From assembly GCA_040830725.1 (NCBI GenBank), contig JBFOMG010000013.1, positions 124,001 to 188,000 of the forward strand: a stretch of 64,000 nt of DNA. Direction: 5' to 3'. This DNA is from JAWKWH01 sp040830725. GTDB lineage: Bacteria; Pseudomonadota; Alphaproteobacteria; Rhizobiales; Rhizobiaceae. Shown piece after piece: positions 8,947 to 16,743 of this stretch. The position numbers were made by a program, and so were the translations under genes. Within the stretch, counting starts at the first letter, position 1; each line of letters starts with the position of its first letter. The notes beneath the pieces are model-generated. The model worked only from the letters and a program-made list of their open reading frames with translations. It did not search any database and was not told the DNA's origin.

Positions 8947-9735
8947 ATGTCACTGACGGGAAAGATCGCCATAGTCACAGGTGCGGCTGGCGGAATCGGC
9001 TATGCAATTGCTGACCGGTTTTTGCGCGAAGGCATGAAAGTGGTCATTGCCGATATCGACAAGGAAAAGGGTGAGGCGTCTGAAAATGATCTCGCCAAGC
9101 TTGGCGATGTCCGCTTCGTCAAAACGGATGTCAGCCGCAGGCTGGATGTTCATAACCTGGTCGCCGCTGCAATCGACGCATTCGGAGATATCGACGTCCT
9201 CGTGAACAATGCCGGCGTTGTACACGGTGCCGAGTTCCTGGAGCTTTCCGAGGAAGATTTCGACCGTGTTCTGGGAATCAATTTGAAGGGTTCGTTCCTT
9301 ACGGGACAGGCCGTTGCCAAGTTCATGGTCGATAAGGTGGAAAATGGCGGCCCGGCCGGTGCGATCGTTAACATGTCGTCGGTCAATGCCGTATTCGCGA
9401 TTGCCAATCAGGTGCCGTACTCCGTGTCGAAAGGCGGCGTCGCCCAACTGACCAAGGTCATGGCGCTGGCGCTGGCGCCGCACGGCATCAGGGTCAATGC
9501 CATCGGCCCTGGATCGATCATGACCGACATGTTGGCTTCGGTGAACAGCGATCCTGCCGCGCGAACCAGAATCCTTTCGCGCACGCCGATCGGCCGTATT
9601 GGCAATCCTTCGGAAATTGCCTCAATTGCGGCTTTTCTGGCCTCCGATGATGCCAGTTACGTAACCGGCCAGACGATTTATGCCGACGGCGGGCGGCTGC
9701 CGCTGAACTACACCGTCGATGTCAAGGAAGAATAG
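8947..9735 (+). CDS. SDR family oxidoreductase
   Basis: Classical short-chain dehydrogenase/reductase of 262 residues. It has the TGAAGGIG cofactor motif (11-18), D38 in IADID suggesting NAD(H) preference, NNAG, the catalytic YSVSK and a C-terminal YADGGRLPLNY. The start was put at the ATG at 8947, where the SDR fold begins (MSLTGKIAIVTG); an upstream in-frame ATG would add 47 residues without homology. A weak GGGAA precedes it. Divergently oriented to the FMN reductase. Substrate unknown. Confidence 0.88.
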   Translation: MSLTGKIAIVTGAAGGIGYAIADRFLREGMKVVIADIDKEKGEASENDLAKLGDVRFVKTDVSRRLDVHNLVAAAIDAFGDIDVLVNNAGVVHGAEFLELSEEDFDRVLGINLKGSFLTGQAVAKFMVDKVENGGPAGAIVNMSSVNAVFAIANQVPYSVSKGGVAQLTKVMALALAPHGIRVNAIGPGSIMTDMLASVNSDPAARTRILSRTPIGRIGNPSEIASIAAFLASDDASYVTGQTIYADGGRLPLNYTVDVKEE

Positions 9736-9771
9736 CAACCGGTCGAACCTTCGTGACCCCAAGCCTGCGCC

Positions 9772-9805
9772 GTCCTGACAATATGCTGTCAGGACCGGTG
9801 TGCGA
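9772..9805 (+). promoter_or_regulatory. Palindromic repeat copy 1 upstream of small ORF
   Basis: Perfect 9-base arms GTCCTGACA (9772-9780) and TGTCAGGAC (9787-9795) around ATATGC. The copy continues to 9805 with a TGTGCGA tail that is shared with the second copy at 10006-10035; 26 of 30 positions from 9776 match. It lies 29 bases before the ATG of the 57-residue ORF. It is probably an operator-plus-promoter unit, and the WYL-type regulator encoded in the same unit is the natural candidate to bind it (inference). Confidence 0.6.
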
Positions 9806-9834
9806 TTGTCTGATTCCAACAAAAGGAGTCCGAC

Positions 9835-10008
9835 ATGAACCCGTTACGCAGATCCCCCGCAGGCCGAGTATCGCGCACTTTCTCGAAGTATCGAGAACAC
9901 CGCGCGCTCATTCGTGATGTCCGCATCATTGAACAACTGCCACACCGCCTTCGCAGAGATATTGGTTGGCCGCCCTATGGCGATCTCGACGAGCGCTCCG
10001 GCTACTGA
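9835..10008 (+). CDS. Small basic protein, DUF1127-like, 57 residues
   Basis: Short ORF with a strong AAAAGGAG seven bases before its ATG. The product is Arg-rich (about 13 Arg) and ends LPHRLRRDIGWPPYGDLDER, which resembles the L-x-D-x-x-L-x-D-I-G core of DUF1127/YjiS small proteins, though the match is by eye. It is flanked by the two copies of the palindromic repeat; its stop codon lies inside the second copy. The dedicated ribosome-binding site and the repeat upstream argue that it is a real gene, probably co-regulated with the VOC gene that follows. Function unknown. Confidence 0.7.
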   Translation: MNPLRRSPAGRVSRTFSKYREHRALIRDVRIIEQLPHRLRRDIGWPPYGDLDERSGY

Positions 10009-10035
10009 CAATATGTTGTCAGGAGCACTGTGCGA
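10005..10035 (+). promoter_or_regulatory. Palindromic repeat copy 2 upstream of VOC gene
   Basis: CTGACA (10005-10010) and TGTCAG (10017-10022) arms around ATATGT, then AGGA and the same TGTGCGA tail as copy 1. The outer three pairs of copy 1 are lost here. It starts inside the stop codon of the 57-residue ORF and precedes the VOC gene start by 66 bases. The conserved tail beyond the palindrome suggests that the repeat includes promoter sequence, so the VOC-regulator pair may have its own start site. Confidence 0.6.
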
Positions 10036-10101
10036 CAACGAACTGCGAGCAGGGCCGCAGTGATCGCAGCGGCCTCACACAAATCGAAAATGGAGCAAAC
10101 A

Positions 10102-10482
10102 ATGTCCGCAAATCCTCCCAAGGACGCCGCTGTGTGGTTCGAAATCCCAGTCAGCGACATGGAAAAGGCCAAAGCCTTTTACGGCGCAGTGATTCAAGGT
10201 GATCTGATCGACCAGAACGACGGTCCCAATCCGATGGCAATGTTTCCGGTAGCTGATATGGCGGCCGGGGTTTCCGGTCACCTTTATCCGGGAAAACCGT
10301 CCGCAAATGGCTCAGGCAATACCGTCCATCTGGCCGCGCCGGACAAGCTCGAAGATACACTGAAACGAGTGACGGAGGCCGGTGGCGAAGTGGTATCGCC
10401 GGTCATTACAATCCCACCCGGCCGGTTTGCCTATTGCCATGACCTGGATGGCAATTCCTTCAGCATGTTTGAGCCGACCTAG
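10102..10482 (+). CDS. VOC family (glyoxalase/dioxygenase-fold) protein
   Basis: 126-residue vicinal-oxygen-chelate protein with two beta-alpha-beta-beta-beta units: WFEIPVSDMEKAKAFYGAV at the N terminus and CHDLDGNSFSMFEP at the C terminus. Members include glyoxalases, antibiotic-binding proteins and many of unknown function; none can be chosen here. The ATG at 10102 has GGAG six bases upstream and starts right at the fold. It sits 13 bases upstream of the YafY regulator. VOC genes beside YafY-type regulators are a recurrent pairing. Confidence 0.85.
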   Translation: MSANPPKDAAVWFEIPVSDMEKAKAFYGAVIQGDLIDQNDGPNPMAMFPVADMAAGVSGHLYPGKPSANGSGNTVHLAAPDKLEDTLKRVTEAGGEVVSPVITIPPGRFAYCHDLDGNSFSMFEPT

Positions 10483-10495
10483 GGTTTACCGGAAA

Positions 10496-11179
10496 ATGCG
10501 CCGTGCAGACCGCCTGTTCCAGATTGTCCAGCATATGCGGGGCGGGCGGCTTGTCACGGCGCAGAGGCTGGCTGAATGGCTCGAAGTTTCCGAACGGACG
10601 ATTTACCGTGACATTGCAGATCTGCAGTCGACCGGTGTGCCAATCGATGGCGAAGCAGGCGTTGGGTATATTCTCCGCTCCGGCTTTGACCTGCCGCCGC
10701 TGATGTTTACCCGCGATGAAATCGTCGCCCTTGTCGCCGGTGCCCGCATGGTCAAGGCCTGGGGTGGCGCATCAATGGCGCGCGCTGCAATTGAGGCATT
10801 GGTGAAAATCGAGGCGGTTTTACCCGATTCCGAAAAGGCCCGCATCGAGCGGACCGAGATTCATGCGCCCGGTTCGACAATGTCGGACACCGACAGGGAA
10901 CGGCTGGACGAACTGGAGCGCTCGGTGGAAAATCGTGACCGGCTTGTAATCGCCTATACCGACCTGGAAGGCGCAGCCAGCAAGCGCACGATTCGTCCAC
11001 TTGGCCTGTGGTTCTGGGGCAAGGTATGGACGCTCGTCGGCTGGTGTGAACTTCGCAACGACTTCCGCGTATTTCGCCTCGATCGGATCAGTGAAATGAC
11101 CGCGATAGGTGAGCGCTTCAGACCGGAACCCGGTAAGCAACTCACCGATTTTTACCGGCAGATGGAACAACACGAATGA
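10496..11179 (+). CDS. YafY-type transcriptional regulator (HTH_11 + WYL)
   Basis: 227-residue regulator. Residues 1-60 carry a DeoR-like winged helix-turn-helix (RLVTAQRLAEWLEVSERTIYRDIADLQ) and the C-terminal part is a WYL ligand-sensing domain (KRTIRPLGLWFWGKVWTLVGWCELRNDFRVFRLDRI). Such proteins sense small molecules or nucleic acid. The ATG at 10496, 13 bases after the VOC stop, begins the conserved MRRADRLFQIVQ. It probably regulates its own operon through the palindromes at 9772 and 10005; this is inference from position. Confidence 0.9.
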   Translation: MRRADRLFQIVQHMRGGRLVTAQRLAEWLEVSERTIYRDIADLQSTGVPIDGEAGVGYILRSGFDLPPLMFTRDEIVALVAGARMVKAWGGASMARAAIEALVKIEAVLPDSEKARIERTEIHAPGSTMSDTDRERLDELERSVENRDRLVIAYTDLEGAASKRTIRPLGLWFWGKVWTLVGWCELRNDFRVFRLDRISEMTAIGERFRPEPGKQLTDFYRQMEQHE

Positions 11180-11186
11180 TTTGGAA

Positions 11187-11882
11187 TTAACCTTCGGCCT
11201 GATCCGCTTCTGGTTTCTTCAGCGAGGCGAGCTTGGCGAACACGGCGTCCGCATCCAGCTCTTCCTCGGCCTTGGCCTCCGGTTCGCTCGCCGCGACTTC
11301 CAGATTTTCCGTTTCGCTTGCCGGAAGCAACGTGTCGCCCACGGGTTCCGCTGCCGGGCGGTCTTTCGACGCCTTTTGAACCTCGAAATCCAAATCGATC
11401 TGCGAGCATAGACCGAGCGTGACAGGATCCAGCGGCTGCAGGTTGGAAGAGTTCCAATGGGTACGTTCGCGAATCTGCTCAATTGTCGATTTCGTCGTGC
11501 CGACGAGGCGCGAAATCTGAGCGTCCTTCAGTTCGGGATGATTGCGCACAAGCCACAAAATCGCGTTGGGGCGATCCTGGCGCTTCGACAGCGGCGTGTA
11601 ACGCGGCCCCTTGCGCTTCGATTCCGGTACCCGGACTTTCGGTTCCGACAGTTTCAGTTTGTGGTTCGGATCAGCTTCGCCGGCAGCAATTTCCTCGCGC
11701 GACAATTGACCGGTCGTAATCGGGTCCTGTCCCTTGATGCCCTGGGCAGCGTCTCCGTCAGCGATGGCCGAAACTTCCAACGGATGCAGTTTGCAGAACT
11801 CGGCGATCTGGTCGAACGTCAGCGCGGTATTATCGACCAGCCAGACGGCGGTTGCCTTGGGCATTAGCAGGGTATTGGCCAT
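11187..11882 (-). CDS. trcR: Cell-cycle transcriptional regulator TrcR (DUF1013)
   Basis: 231-residue DUF1013 protein, conserved through Alphaproteobacteria and named TrcR for its link to cell-cycle control. The conserved part (residues 1-165) includes MANTLLMPKATAVWLVDNTALTFDQIAEFC, DPITTGQLSREEI and the helix-turn-helix-like AQISRLVGTTKSTIEQIRERTHW. The last 65 residues are acidic and low complexity, as usual. The ATG at 11882 is preferred over the GTG one codon earlier because of the AAGGA position and conserved MANTLLMP. Monocistronic; it converges with the YafY gene, 7 bases between stops. Confidence 0.9.
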   Translation of the reverse strand: MANTLLMPKATAVWLVDNTALTFDQIAEFCKLHPLEVSAIADGDAAQGIKGQDPITTGQLSREEIAAGEADPNHKLKLSEPKVRVPESKRKGPRYTPLSKRQDRPNAILWLVRNHPELKDAQISRLVGTTKSTIEQIRERTHWNSSNLQPLDPVTLGLCSQIDLDFEVQKASKDRPAAEPVGDTLLPASETENLEVAASEPEAKAEEELDADAVFAKLASLKKPEADQAEG

Positions 11883-12104
11883 CACAAATATCCTTTTCGC
11901 TCGCCCGCGTCCCTTGCGCGGGCGGTGGGCTTAGCCACCAATTTCGGGAAATCAGGCCTCGCTATAGCGGCAAATCTGTCGGTGGGCAACGGCTTCTTTC
12001 AATTGCGGCTGGTGACCGGTGTGATGACCCGCACAGCTATCGCCATTAATCGCTGGTAACCGGCTGACAACACTGAGAGAACTTCAACGAAAGAGCATAT
12101 CAAA

Positions 12105-12371
12105 ATGAAAATTCTTCTCGCCAACCTTGCGGCTATCGGTGGCGCTGTCACCTGTGGTCCGCTGTTAGCATTGGTCGCAGAAACGATATTTGTTCCGCTT
12201 TTCTATGCAACCCATTATGAGGCGACCGCCGGATGGGCGGCGCTCTATGTCGCCGGGCCGGCGGGGCTTGCCGGTGGCTTTGTTACCGGTGGCTGGCTGG
12301 TTCTGCGCAACCGGAAAAACGCCAAGCGTCATTCACAGCCGGTCATAAAACAGGCATTTGTTCACGAATGA
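12105..12371 (+). CDS. Small membrane protein, unknown
   Basis: 88 residues with two hydrophobic segments (about 5-32 and 42-66) followed by a short basic tail RNRKNAKRH. I do not recognise a family. Its stop overlaps the ATG of the next membrane protein by four bases (ATGA), so the two are translationally coupled and probably act together. The N-terminal halves of both products look alike (small-residue-rich helix pair with GP and GG motifs), suggesting a duplicated two-helix module. Confidence 0.7.
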   Translation: MKILLANLAAIGGAVTCGPLLALVAETIFVPLFYATHYEATAGWAALYVAGPAGLAGGFVTGGWLVLRNRKNAKRHSQPVIKQAFVHE

Positions 12372-13087
12372 CAATCATTCTTGCAATTCTGGCTGGCATC
12401 GCCGGTGCTGCGGCCGGGTGGTTTGCGTCAAGTCTCCTCTATTACGCCATCGCACTTGGGTTGGGCGCCTCGGACATGGAGGGTGGCCTGGCGATGGGTG
12501 CAGTGTTCGCCATCGGCCCTTTGGGAGCAGTACTGGGCGCGGTAGCCGGCGCGGGATTCGTGATTTATTCGCGCCGCGGCAAAGACGGTGCCAACTCGCT
12601 CAAAGCCGCAATAGTCACCCTGGCGGTCATTTCGGCGGCAGCTTATGGCGGATTCAGCTGGATGAATTCCGGTACGTATCAACCGCAGTTCCCTGAACGT
12701 GGCCCGAAACCCGTATTAAATTTCGAGATTGATGTGGCTGACGCCGGTTGGCCTGCGCCTGCCGATTATGACGGAAAAATTGAACTGCACACGTTCGATC
12801 GCTTCATCTACCCGGACCGAATCGAGCAGAATCATGACGATGGTATGCACCGGATATCAGGCCATATTACGCTGCTGCACAAATACGACCGGCGCCAGTT
12901 TGCCTACTGGATTTCAAAGTCCGAGGTGCACTATTTCGAACTCAAACTGGGGGAAGTGCCGGAGGCGCAGGCGTCATTTGGCGACTGGTTTGTTGCTGAC
13001 CGGATCGGCAGCCGGTTGACCGGCACATCAAAGAAGGCCGATGCAAGCAGCCCGGTGCGGATGCGCACCAAAATCACCTGGGAATAA
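12368..13087 (+). CDS. Membrane-anchored protein with extracytoplasmic domain, unknown
   Basis: 239 residues. Three hydrophobic segments (about 3-32, 40-68 and 77-97) are followed by a soluble domain of about 140 residues that topology places outside the cytoplasm. The soluble part is rich in aromatic and charged residues (HTFDRFIYPDRIEQNHDDG, YFELKLGEVPEA, FGDWFVADRIG) and has no cysteine. No family is recognised. The start was chosen at the ATGA overlap with the upstream 88-residue gene; a longer in-frame ORF begins inside that gene and is discarded. Confidence 0.7.
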   Translation: MTIILAILAGIAGAAAGWFASSLLYYAIALGLGASDMEGGLAMGAVFAIGPLGAVLGAVAGAGFVIYSRRGKDGANSLKAAIVTLAVISAAAYGGFSWMNSGTYQPQFPERGPKPVLNFEIDVADAGWPAPADYDGKIELHTFDRFIYPDRIEQNHDDGMHRISGHITLLHKYDRRQFAYWISKSEVHYFELKLGEVPEAQASFGDWFVADRIGSRLTGTSKKADASSPVRMRTKITWE

Positions 13088-13223
13088 AATCGAAGGACCG
13101 ACCCGCAGAGGCAGGACTTGCGTTCCGGGTGTCGACTGCGGATCGGCATCGTTGAACGCACACTCGAATTCTGGGATTGTACGCAATTGCGTGTTGAACA
13201 GGCTGGGACCAGGGGAACAAAAC

Positions 13224-13976
13224 TTGTCAGGTCAGCAGGATCCGTTCCGATATCATCCGGAACTGCGTGGCGAGATCGTCGATCCCGCAACTTCCGCAAT
13301 ACGGTCGTTCTCGATCGAGAAGCTGGCAAAAATCTCGAAGGAGATAGGTCAAACGGAAATCTGGTGGCACAGTGACGAGACCAGGGAATCCTTGCGCAGA
13401 TCCGCGCTGAATGATCACGGAGACCGCGATTTGTGGGTGTTCGGATACGGTTCGCTTATGTGGGACCCGGCCTTTCACTTTGCCGAAGTTCGCCGTGCAC
13501 ATGTCGCCGGATATTCAAGGCGTTTCATCCTGAAGGATATCCATGGCGCCCGCGGAACGAGGGCACAGCCGGGACTGATGGCGGCTCTGGACCTGGGATC
13601 GGGTTGCGACGGATTGGCCTTTCGCATTGCTGCCGAGAATCTGGAAGAAGAGACCAAGATCATTTGGCGCCGCGAGCAGGTAGGGCCGGCCTATATCAGC
13701 CGATTTGTCGATACCAACCTTTCTGATTGCCAGGTCAGGGCGGTCACGTTCGTCGCCGACCACGATGCTGAGGCGATCGAGGCAGATATGACCCGTTCGG
13801 AGCAAATCCGCTTTTTGGCAACCGGCACCGGATTTCTAGGAACCAGCATCGACTATCTGAGAAATATCGACAGCAAGTTCAACGCGCTTGGGATCGAGGA
13901 TGAAGATGTGATTTCGCTGCTGCAGGAAACCGAAGCTTATCAGCGCCAGCACAAAGCAACATCGCCTGCCAGGTGA
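13224..13976 (+). CDS. ChaC-like gamma-glutamylcyclotransferase
   Basis: Predicted to cleave gamma-glutamyl peptides, probably glutathione, to 5-oxoproline and the remaining peptide. The core signature VFGYGSLMW stands at about residue 72 and ATGTGFLGTSIDYLRN near the C terminus fits the family. No ATG is available before the core. TTG at 13224 is chosen since AGGGGA lies seven bases upstream; GTG at 13191 is possible but has no ribosome-binding site. The result is 250 residues with an about 70-residue lead before the core, plausible for the rhizobial branch. Converges with ymdB. Confidence 0.8.
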   Translation: MSGQQDPFRYHPELRGEIVDPATSAIRSFSIEKLAKISKEIGQTEIWWHSDETRESLRRSALNDHGDRDLWVFGYGSLMWDPAFHFAEVRRAHVAGYSRRFILKDIHGARGTRAQPGLMAALDLGSGCDGLAFRIAAENLEEETKIIWRREQVGPAYISRFVDTNLSDCQVRAVTFVADHDAEAIEADMTRSEQIRFLATGTGFLGTSIDYLRNIDSKFNALGIEDEDVISLLQETEAYQRQHKATSPAR

Positions 13977-13995
13977 TGCTTACTTCGGCAGGCGA
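13962..13995. other. Hairpin between convergent genes
   Basis: TCGCCTGCC (13962-13970) and GGCAGGCGA (13987-13995) form a perfect 9-base stem with a 16-base loop, spanning the stop of the ChaC-like gene and lying just before the end of ymdB. It could limit read-through in both directions, but there is no T-run, so Rho-independent termination is not demonstrated. Confidence 0.4.
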
Positions 13996-14000
13996 ACAGA

Positions 14001-14822
14001 TCACCAGAATTCGGGTACGATTTCCTGAAGCCGTGGCCCGAGCCGCAGCGGGGCAATCTTTTCGGCCAGACCAGTGCGATCCGATATTTCGACGGCGACG
14101 CCGCAGATGGTTGCCGGCCCGCTCGCCGCTTCGAACCGGCCCTTTGCCACTTTGGAAAGAAACCTGTTGAGCGGTTCTTCCTTTTCCATGCCCAATGACG
14201 AGTCGTAGTCGCCGCACATGCCGGCATCCGACAAATATCCCGTGCCGCCATTGAGAATTTGATGATCGGCTGTCGGACAATGGGTGTGCGTGCCGACAAC
14301 CAGGCTGGCCCGCCCGTCAATGAAATGCGCAAAACAGATCTTTTCGGAAGTCGCTTCGGCATGGAAATCAACAATCACCGCATCGGCCTGCTCTCCAAGC
14401 GGGCAGGCGGCGAGTTCCCGCTCCCCAGCCTGAAACGGATCGTCAAGTTCCGGATGCATGAACACCCGGCCCATTATATTGGTCACCATCACCCGGGCGC
14501 CGTTCTTCGCGATGTAGACCCCGGATCCGCGGCCTGGTGTGCCGGATGGATAATTTACCGGCCGCAGGAAGCGCTCTTCCCGGCCGGCGAATTCCAGCGC
14601 CTCACGCTGGTCCCATACATGATTGCCCGTGGTCACGACATCGGCGCCGGCGTCAAGCGTCTGTTCGAAGATTGTCTTGGTGATGCCAAAGCCGCCGGCG
14701 GCGTTCTCACCATTGACGACAACGAAATCCAGTCTGTAGTCGGAACGCAGACCCGGCAGCTGTTCCCGGACAGCTGTCCGCCCCGATCGCCCCACCATGT
14801 CGCCCAAAAACAAAAAACGCAT
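14001..14822 (-). CDS. YmdB-family metallophosphoesterase
   Basis: 273-residue metallophosphoesterase of the YmdB/TIGR00282 family; Bacillus YmdB is a cyclic-nucleotide phosphodiesterase affecting biofilm and motility, while the alphaproteobacterial role is unclear. Metal-site motifs are all present: LGDMVGRSGR, VNGENAAGG, TGNHVWDQRE, DFHAEATSEK and GTHTHCPTAD. It follows the 5-FCL gene by 12 bases and is probably cotranscribed with the 6S RNA - fau unit. Confidence 0.9.
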   Translation of the reverse strand: MRFLFLGDMVGRSGRTAVREQLPGLRSDYRLDFVVVNGENAAGGFGITKTIFEQTLDAGADVVTTGNHVWDQREALEFAGREERFLRPVNYPSGTPGRGSGVYIAKNGARVMVTNIMGRVFMHPELDDPFQAGERELAACPLGEQADAVIVDFHAEATSEKICFAHFIDGRASLVVGTHTHCPTADHQILNGGTGYLSDAGMCGDYDSSLGMEKEEPLNRFLSKVAKGRFEAASGPATICGVAVEISDRTGLAEKIAPLRLGPRLQEIVPEFW

Positions 14823-14834
14823 CGACGCGCTTTA

Positions 14835-15416
14835 TCAGGGGTTGTTGAACCGGCGCAAGCCCGATTCGGTGAGGATCTCACCCAGCGGAATATCGTGCTG
14901 TTCTACCGGAACATCCTCAACCTGCTGGCAGTCAAAGGCGACACCGATAAGGCGCGGATCTTCACCATTGGCCCGCAGCTTCGATATTGCACAGTCATAA
15001 AAGCCCGCCCCGTACCCGATGCGATTGCCGTTGCGATCAAACGCCGAGAGCGGAACCAGCATGATTGCCGGGTGGAGCACTTGCGCCTCAGGACCCGGTC
15101 CGGCCGTTCCGAAGCCCATGTCGACCATGGGCGCACCACGCACCAGTTCGCGGAATACAATGGTCTGTTTGTCGATGATCGCCGGCAAGCAGAGCCGCGC
15201 ACCTCTTTCACGAAGCGCAAACATCAAAGGTCTGACATCAACCTCGGAGCGGATCGGCCAAAAGCCGGAAACCACTGTGCCCGGATCGAATTCGATTTGC
15301 TCTGCGTAGTTGGAAAATCCAATCGATGCCTCGATACGCCATTGATCATCCAGCGCATCTCGGCGGGCCAGGACTTCCGCGCGCAATCGCTTCTTTTCAG
15401 CCCTGAAATCCATCAT
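14835..15416 (-). CDS. fau: 5-formyltetrahydrofolate cyclo-ligase
   Basis: Converts 5-formyl-THF to 5,10-methenyl-THF with ATP, rescuing folate for one-carbon metabolism. 193 residues with the family's Lys/Arg-rich N terminus (KKRLRAEVLARRDAL) and the GYGAGFYD ATP/substrate loop preceded by DRNGNR. Two ATG codons lie in tandem at the start (15416 and 15413). The location immediately downstream of a probable 6S RNA matches the ssrS-fau arrangement seen across Proteobacteria. Confidence 0.92.
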   Translation of the reverse strand: MMDFRAEKKRLRAEVLARRDALDDQWRIEASIGFSNYAEQIEFDPGTVVSGFWPIRSEVDVRPLMFALRERGARLCLPAIIDKQTIVFRELVRGAPMVDMGFGTAGPGPEAQVLHPAIMLVPLSAFDRNGNRIGYGAGFYDCAISKLRANGEDPRLIGVAFDCQQVEDVPVEQHDIPLGEILTESGLRRFNNP

Positions 15417-15465
15417 CGCGGGAAATTGGTCACTACAGCCTGGCGTGAGACATTGGTCGGCGAAC

Positions 15466-15616
15466 CGTGACGACCGGTGGAGATTTCGACCCCGGGAACC
15501 TACAATGTAGGTGGGCGCCGTGTGAAAGAACCCACGAGCTCAATCAGTGACAGCTCCCTAGGAAGTCGCTAAGCCCCCGGGAATACAACTCCTGCCGGGA
15601 AGCACAGAACGCCGGC
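15466..15616 (-). ncRNA. ssrS: Probable 6S RNA
   Basis: The gap upstream of fau holds an RNA-like, strongly paired sequence on the minus strand. A -10-like TATATA (15621-15626) predicts a start near 15616. Reading from it, GGAG pairs with CTCC and a CCCGGG on each side pairs with the other to make a closing stem. An unpaired internal bubble follows, with the small hairpin CCTACA-T-TGTAGG on its 3' side, and then an apical stem GTGGG...CCCAC. Closed stem, central bubble with a 3' hairpin, and apical stem is the 6S fold that mimics an open promoter and sequesters RNA polymerase. Ends are estimates. Confidence 0.68.
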
Positions 15617-15721
15617 TGCTTATATAGGCGCGACCACAGCTGCGCGCCAGCGGGAATTTGCGGTTGCCCCCCGCCGTTGTGACGAATAGTGTCCGCCGCG
15701 TTGTCAATTTTCGGAGTTCCC

Positions 15722-16573
15722 ATGACCATGCAATTTACCGGCACTGACGCCTATGTCGCCGACAAGGACCTGATGGTCGCCGTCAATGCGGCGATCAAGC
15801 TTGAGCGGCCATTGCTGGTCAAGGGTGAACCCGGCACCGGGAAAACCGAGCTGGCCAAACAGGTTGCCGCAGCACTCGGCCTTGAGTTAATCGAATGGCA
15901 TGTAAAGTCGACCACCAAGGCGCAACAGGGGCTTTATGAATATGACGCCGTTTCGCGCCTGCGTGACAGCCAGCTGGGCGACGAACGGTTCAACGACATC
16001 AGGAACTACATCAAGCGCGGCAAGCTGTGGGAGGCGTTTACCGCCGGCAAGAAGGTGGTGCTGTTGATCGACGAGATCGACAAGGCCGATATCGAGTTTC
16101 CCAACGACCTGCTGCAGGAACTCGACCGGATGGAGTTCTTTGTCTACGAGGCCGGCGAGACGGTCGTGGCACAACACCGGCCAATCGTCATCATCACCTC
16201 GAACAATGAGAAAGAACTGCCCGACGCTTTCCTGCGCCGTTGCTTCTTTCACTATATCCGCTTTCCTGAAGCCGAAACGCTGACCCGGATCGTCGACGTT
16301 CATTATCCCGGCATCAAGCAGAAGTTGGTCGCCGCCGCACTGACCCAATTCTATGAAATCCGTGAACAGCAGGGATTGAAAAAGAAGCCGTCGACGTCGG
16401 AAGTACTGGACTGGATCAGGCTCCTGGTCGCTGATGATATTTCACCGGAGGATTTGCGCGGTGATGCCACCAATGCGCTGCCGCGCCTGCACGGCGCATT
16501 GTTGAAGAATGAACAGGACGTGCATCTGTTTGAGCGACTGGCGTTCCTGGCAAGGCAGCAGGGGCGGCAATAG
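15722..16573 (+). CDS. MoxR-family AAA+ ATPase
   Basis: 283-residue AAA+ ATPase of the MoxR group, usually a chaperone that matures a VWA-containing partner or metalloenzyme. Walker A GEPGTGKTE, Walker B VVLLIDEIDKAD, sensor 1 ITSNNEKELPDAFLRRC and a C-terminal lid domain are visible. The ATG at 15722 has GGAG five bases upstream. MoxR genes commonly precede a VWA (CoxE-like) gene, but here the SAM-II riboswitch and metA follow, so the partner is elsewhere. It is divergent from the 6S RNA promoter. Confidence 0.9.
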   Translation: MTMQFTGTDAYVADKDLMVAVNAAIKLERPLLVKGEPGTGKTELAKQVAAALGLELIEWHVKSTTKAQQGLYEYDAVSRLRDSQLGDERFNDIRNYIKRGKLWEAFTAGKKVVLLIDEIDKADIEFPNDLLQELDRMEFFVYEAGETVVAQHRPIVIITSNNEKELPDAFLRRCFFHYIRFPEAETLTRIVDVHYPGIKQKLVAAALTQFYEIREQQGLKKKPSTSEVLDWIRLLVADDISPEDLRGDATNALPRLHGALLKNEQDVHLFERLAFLARQQGRQ

Positions 16574-16616
16574 GGTCAATTGTTGACCTCAATGGGCGTC
16601 ATGCCTATTTTGATAG

Positions 16617-16670
16617 CGTGGTGATTTGGCCGGCCGGCTTGCAGCCACGTAAAACAAGTCGCTAAAAGGG
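16617..16670 (+). promoter_or_regulatory. SAM-II riboswitch upstream of metA
   Basis: The sequence follows the SAM-II (metA motif) consensus of alphaproteobacteria: CGTGGTGATTTG, then a GC-rich loop, CGGCTTGCAGCCACGT, an A-rich stretch and AAGTCGCTAAAAGGG. CGTGG pairs with CCACG (P1) and the loop CCGGCTT region forms the pseudoknot with the AAGTCG segment. It ends about 73 bases before the metA ATG and is expected to hide the ribosome-binding site when S-adenosylmethionine is abundant. Confidence 0.95.
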
Positions 16671-16743
16671 CCGCGGGGCAAACCCGATCCGGACCGGTTA
16701 GCGGCATTTCCGCCAGCCGGTTTTGTTTTGGAGTTGAAGCCCG

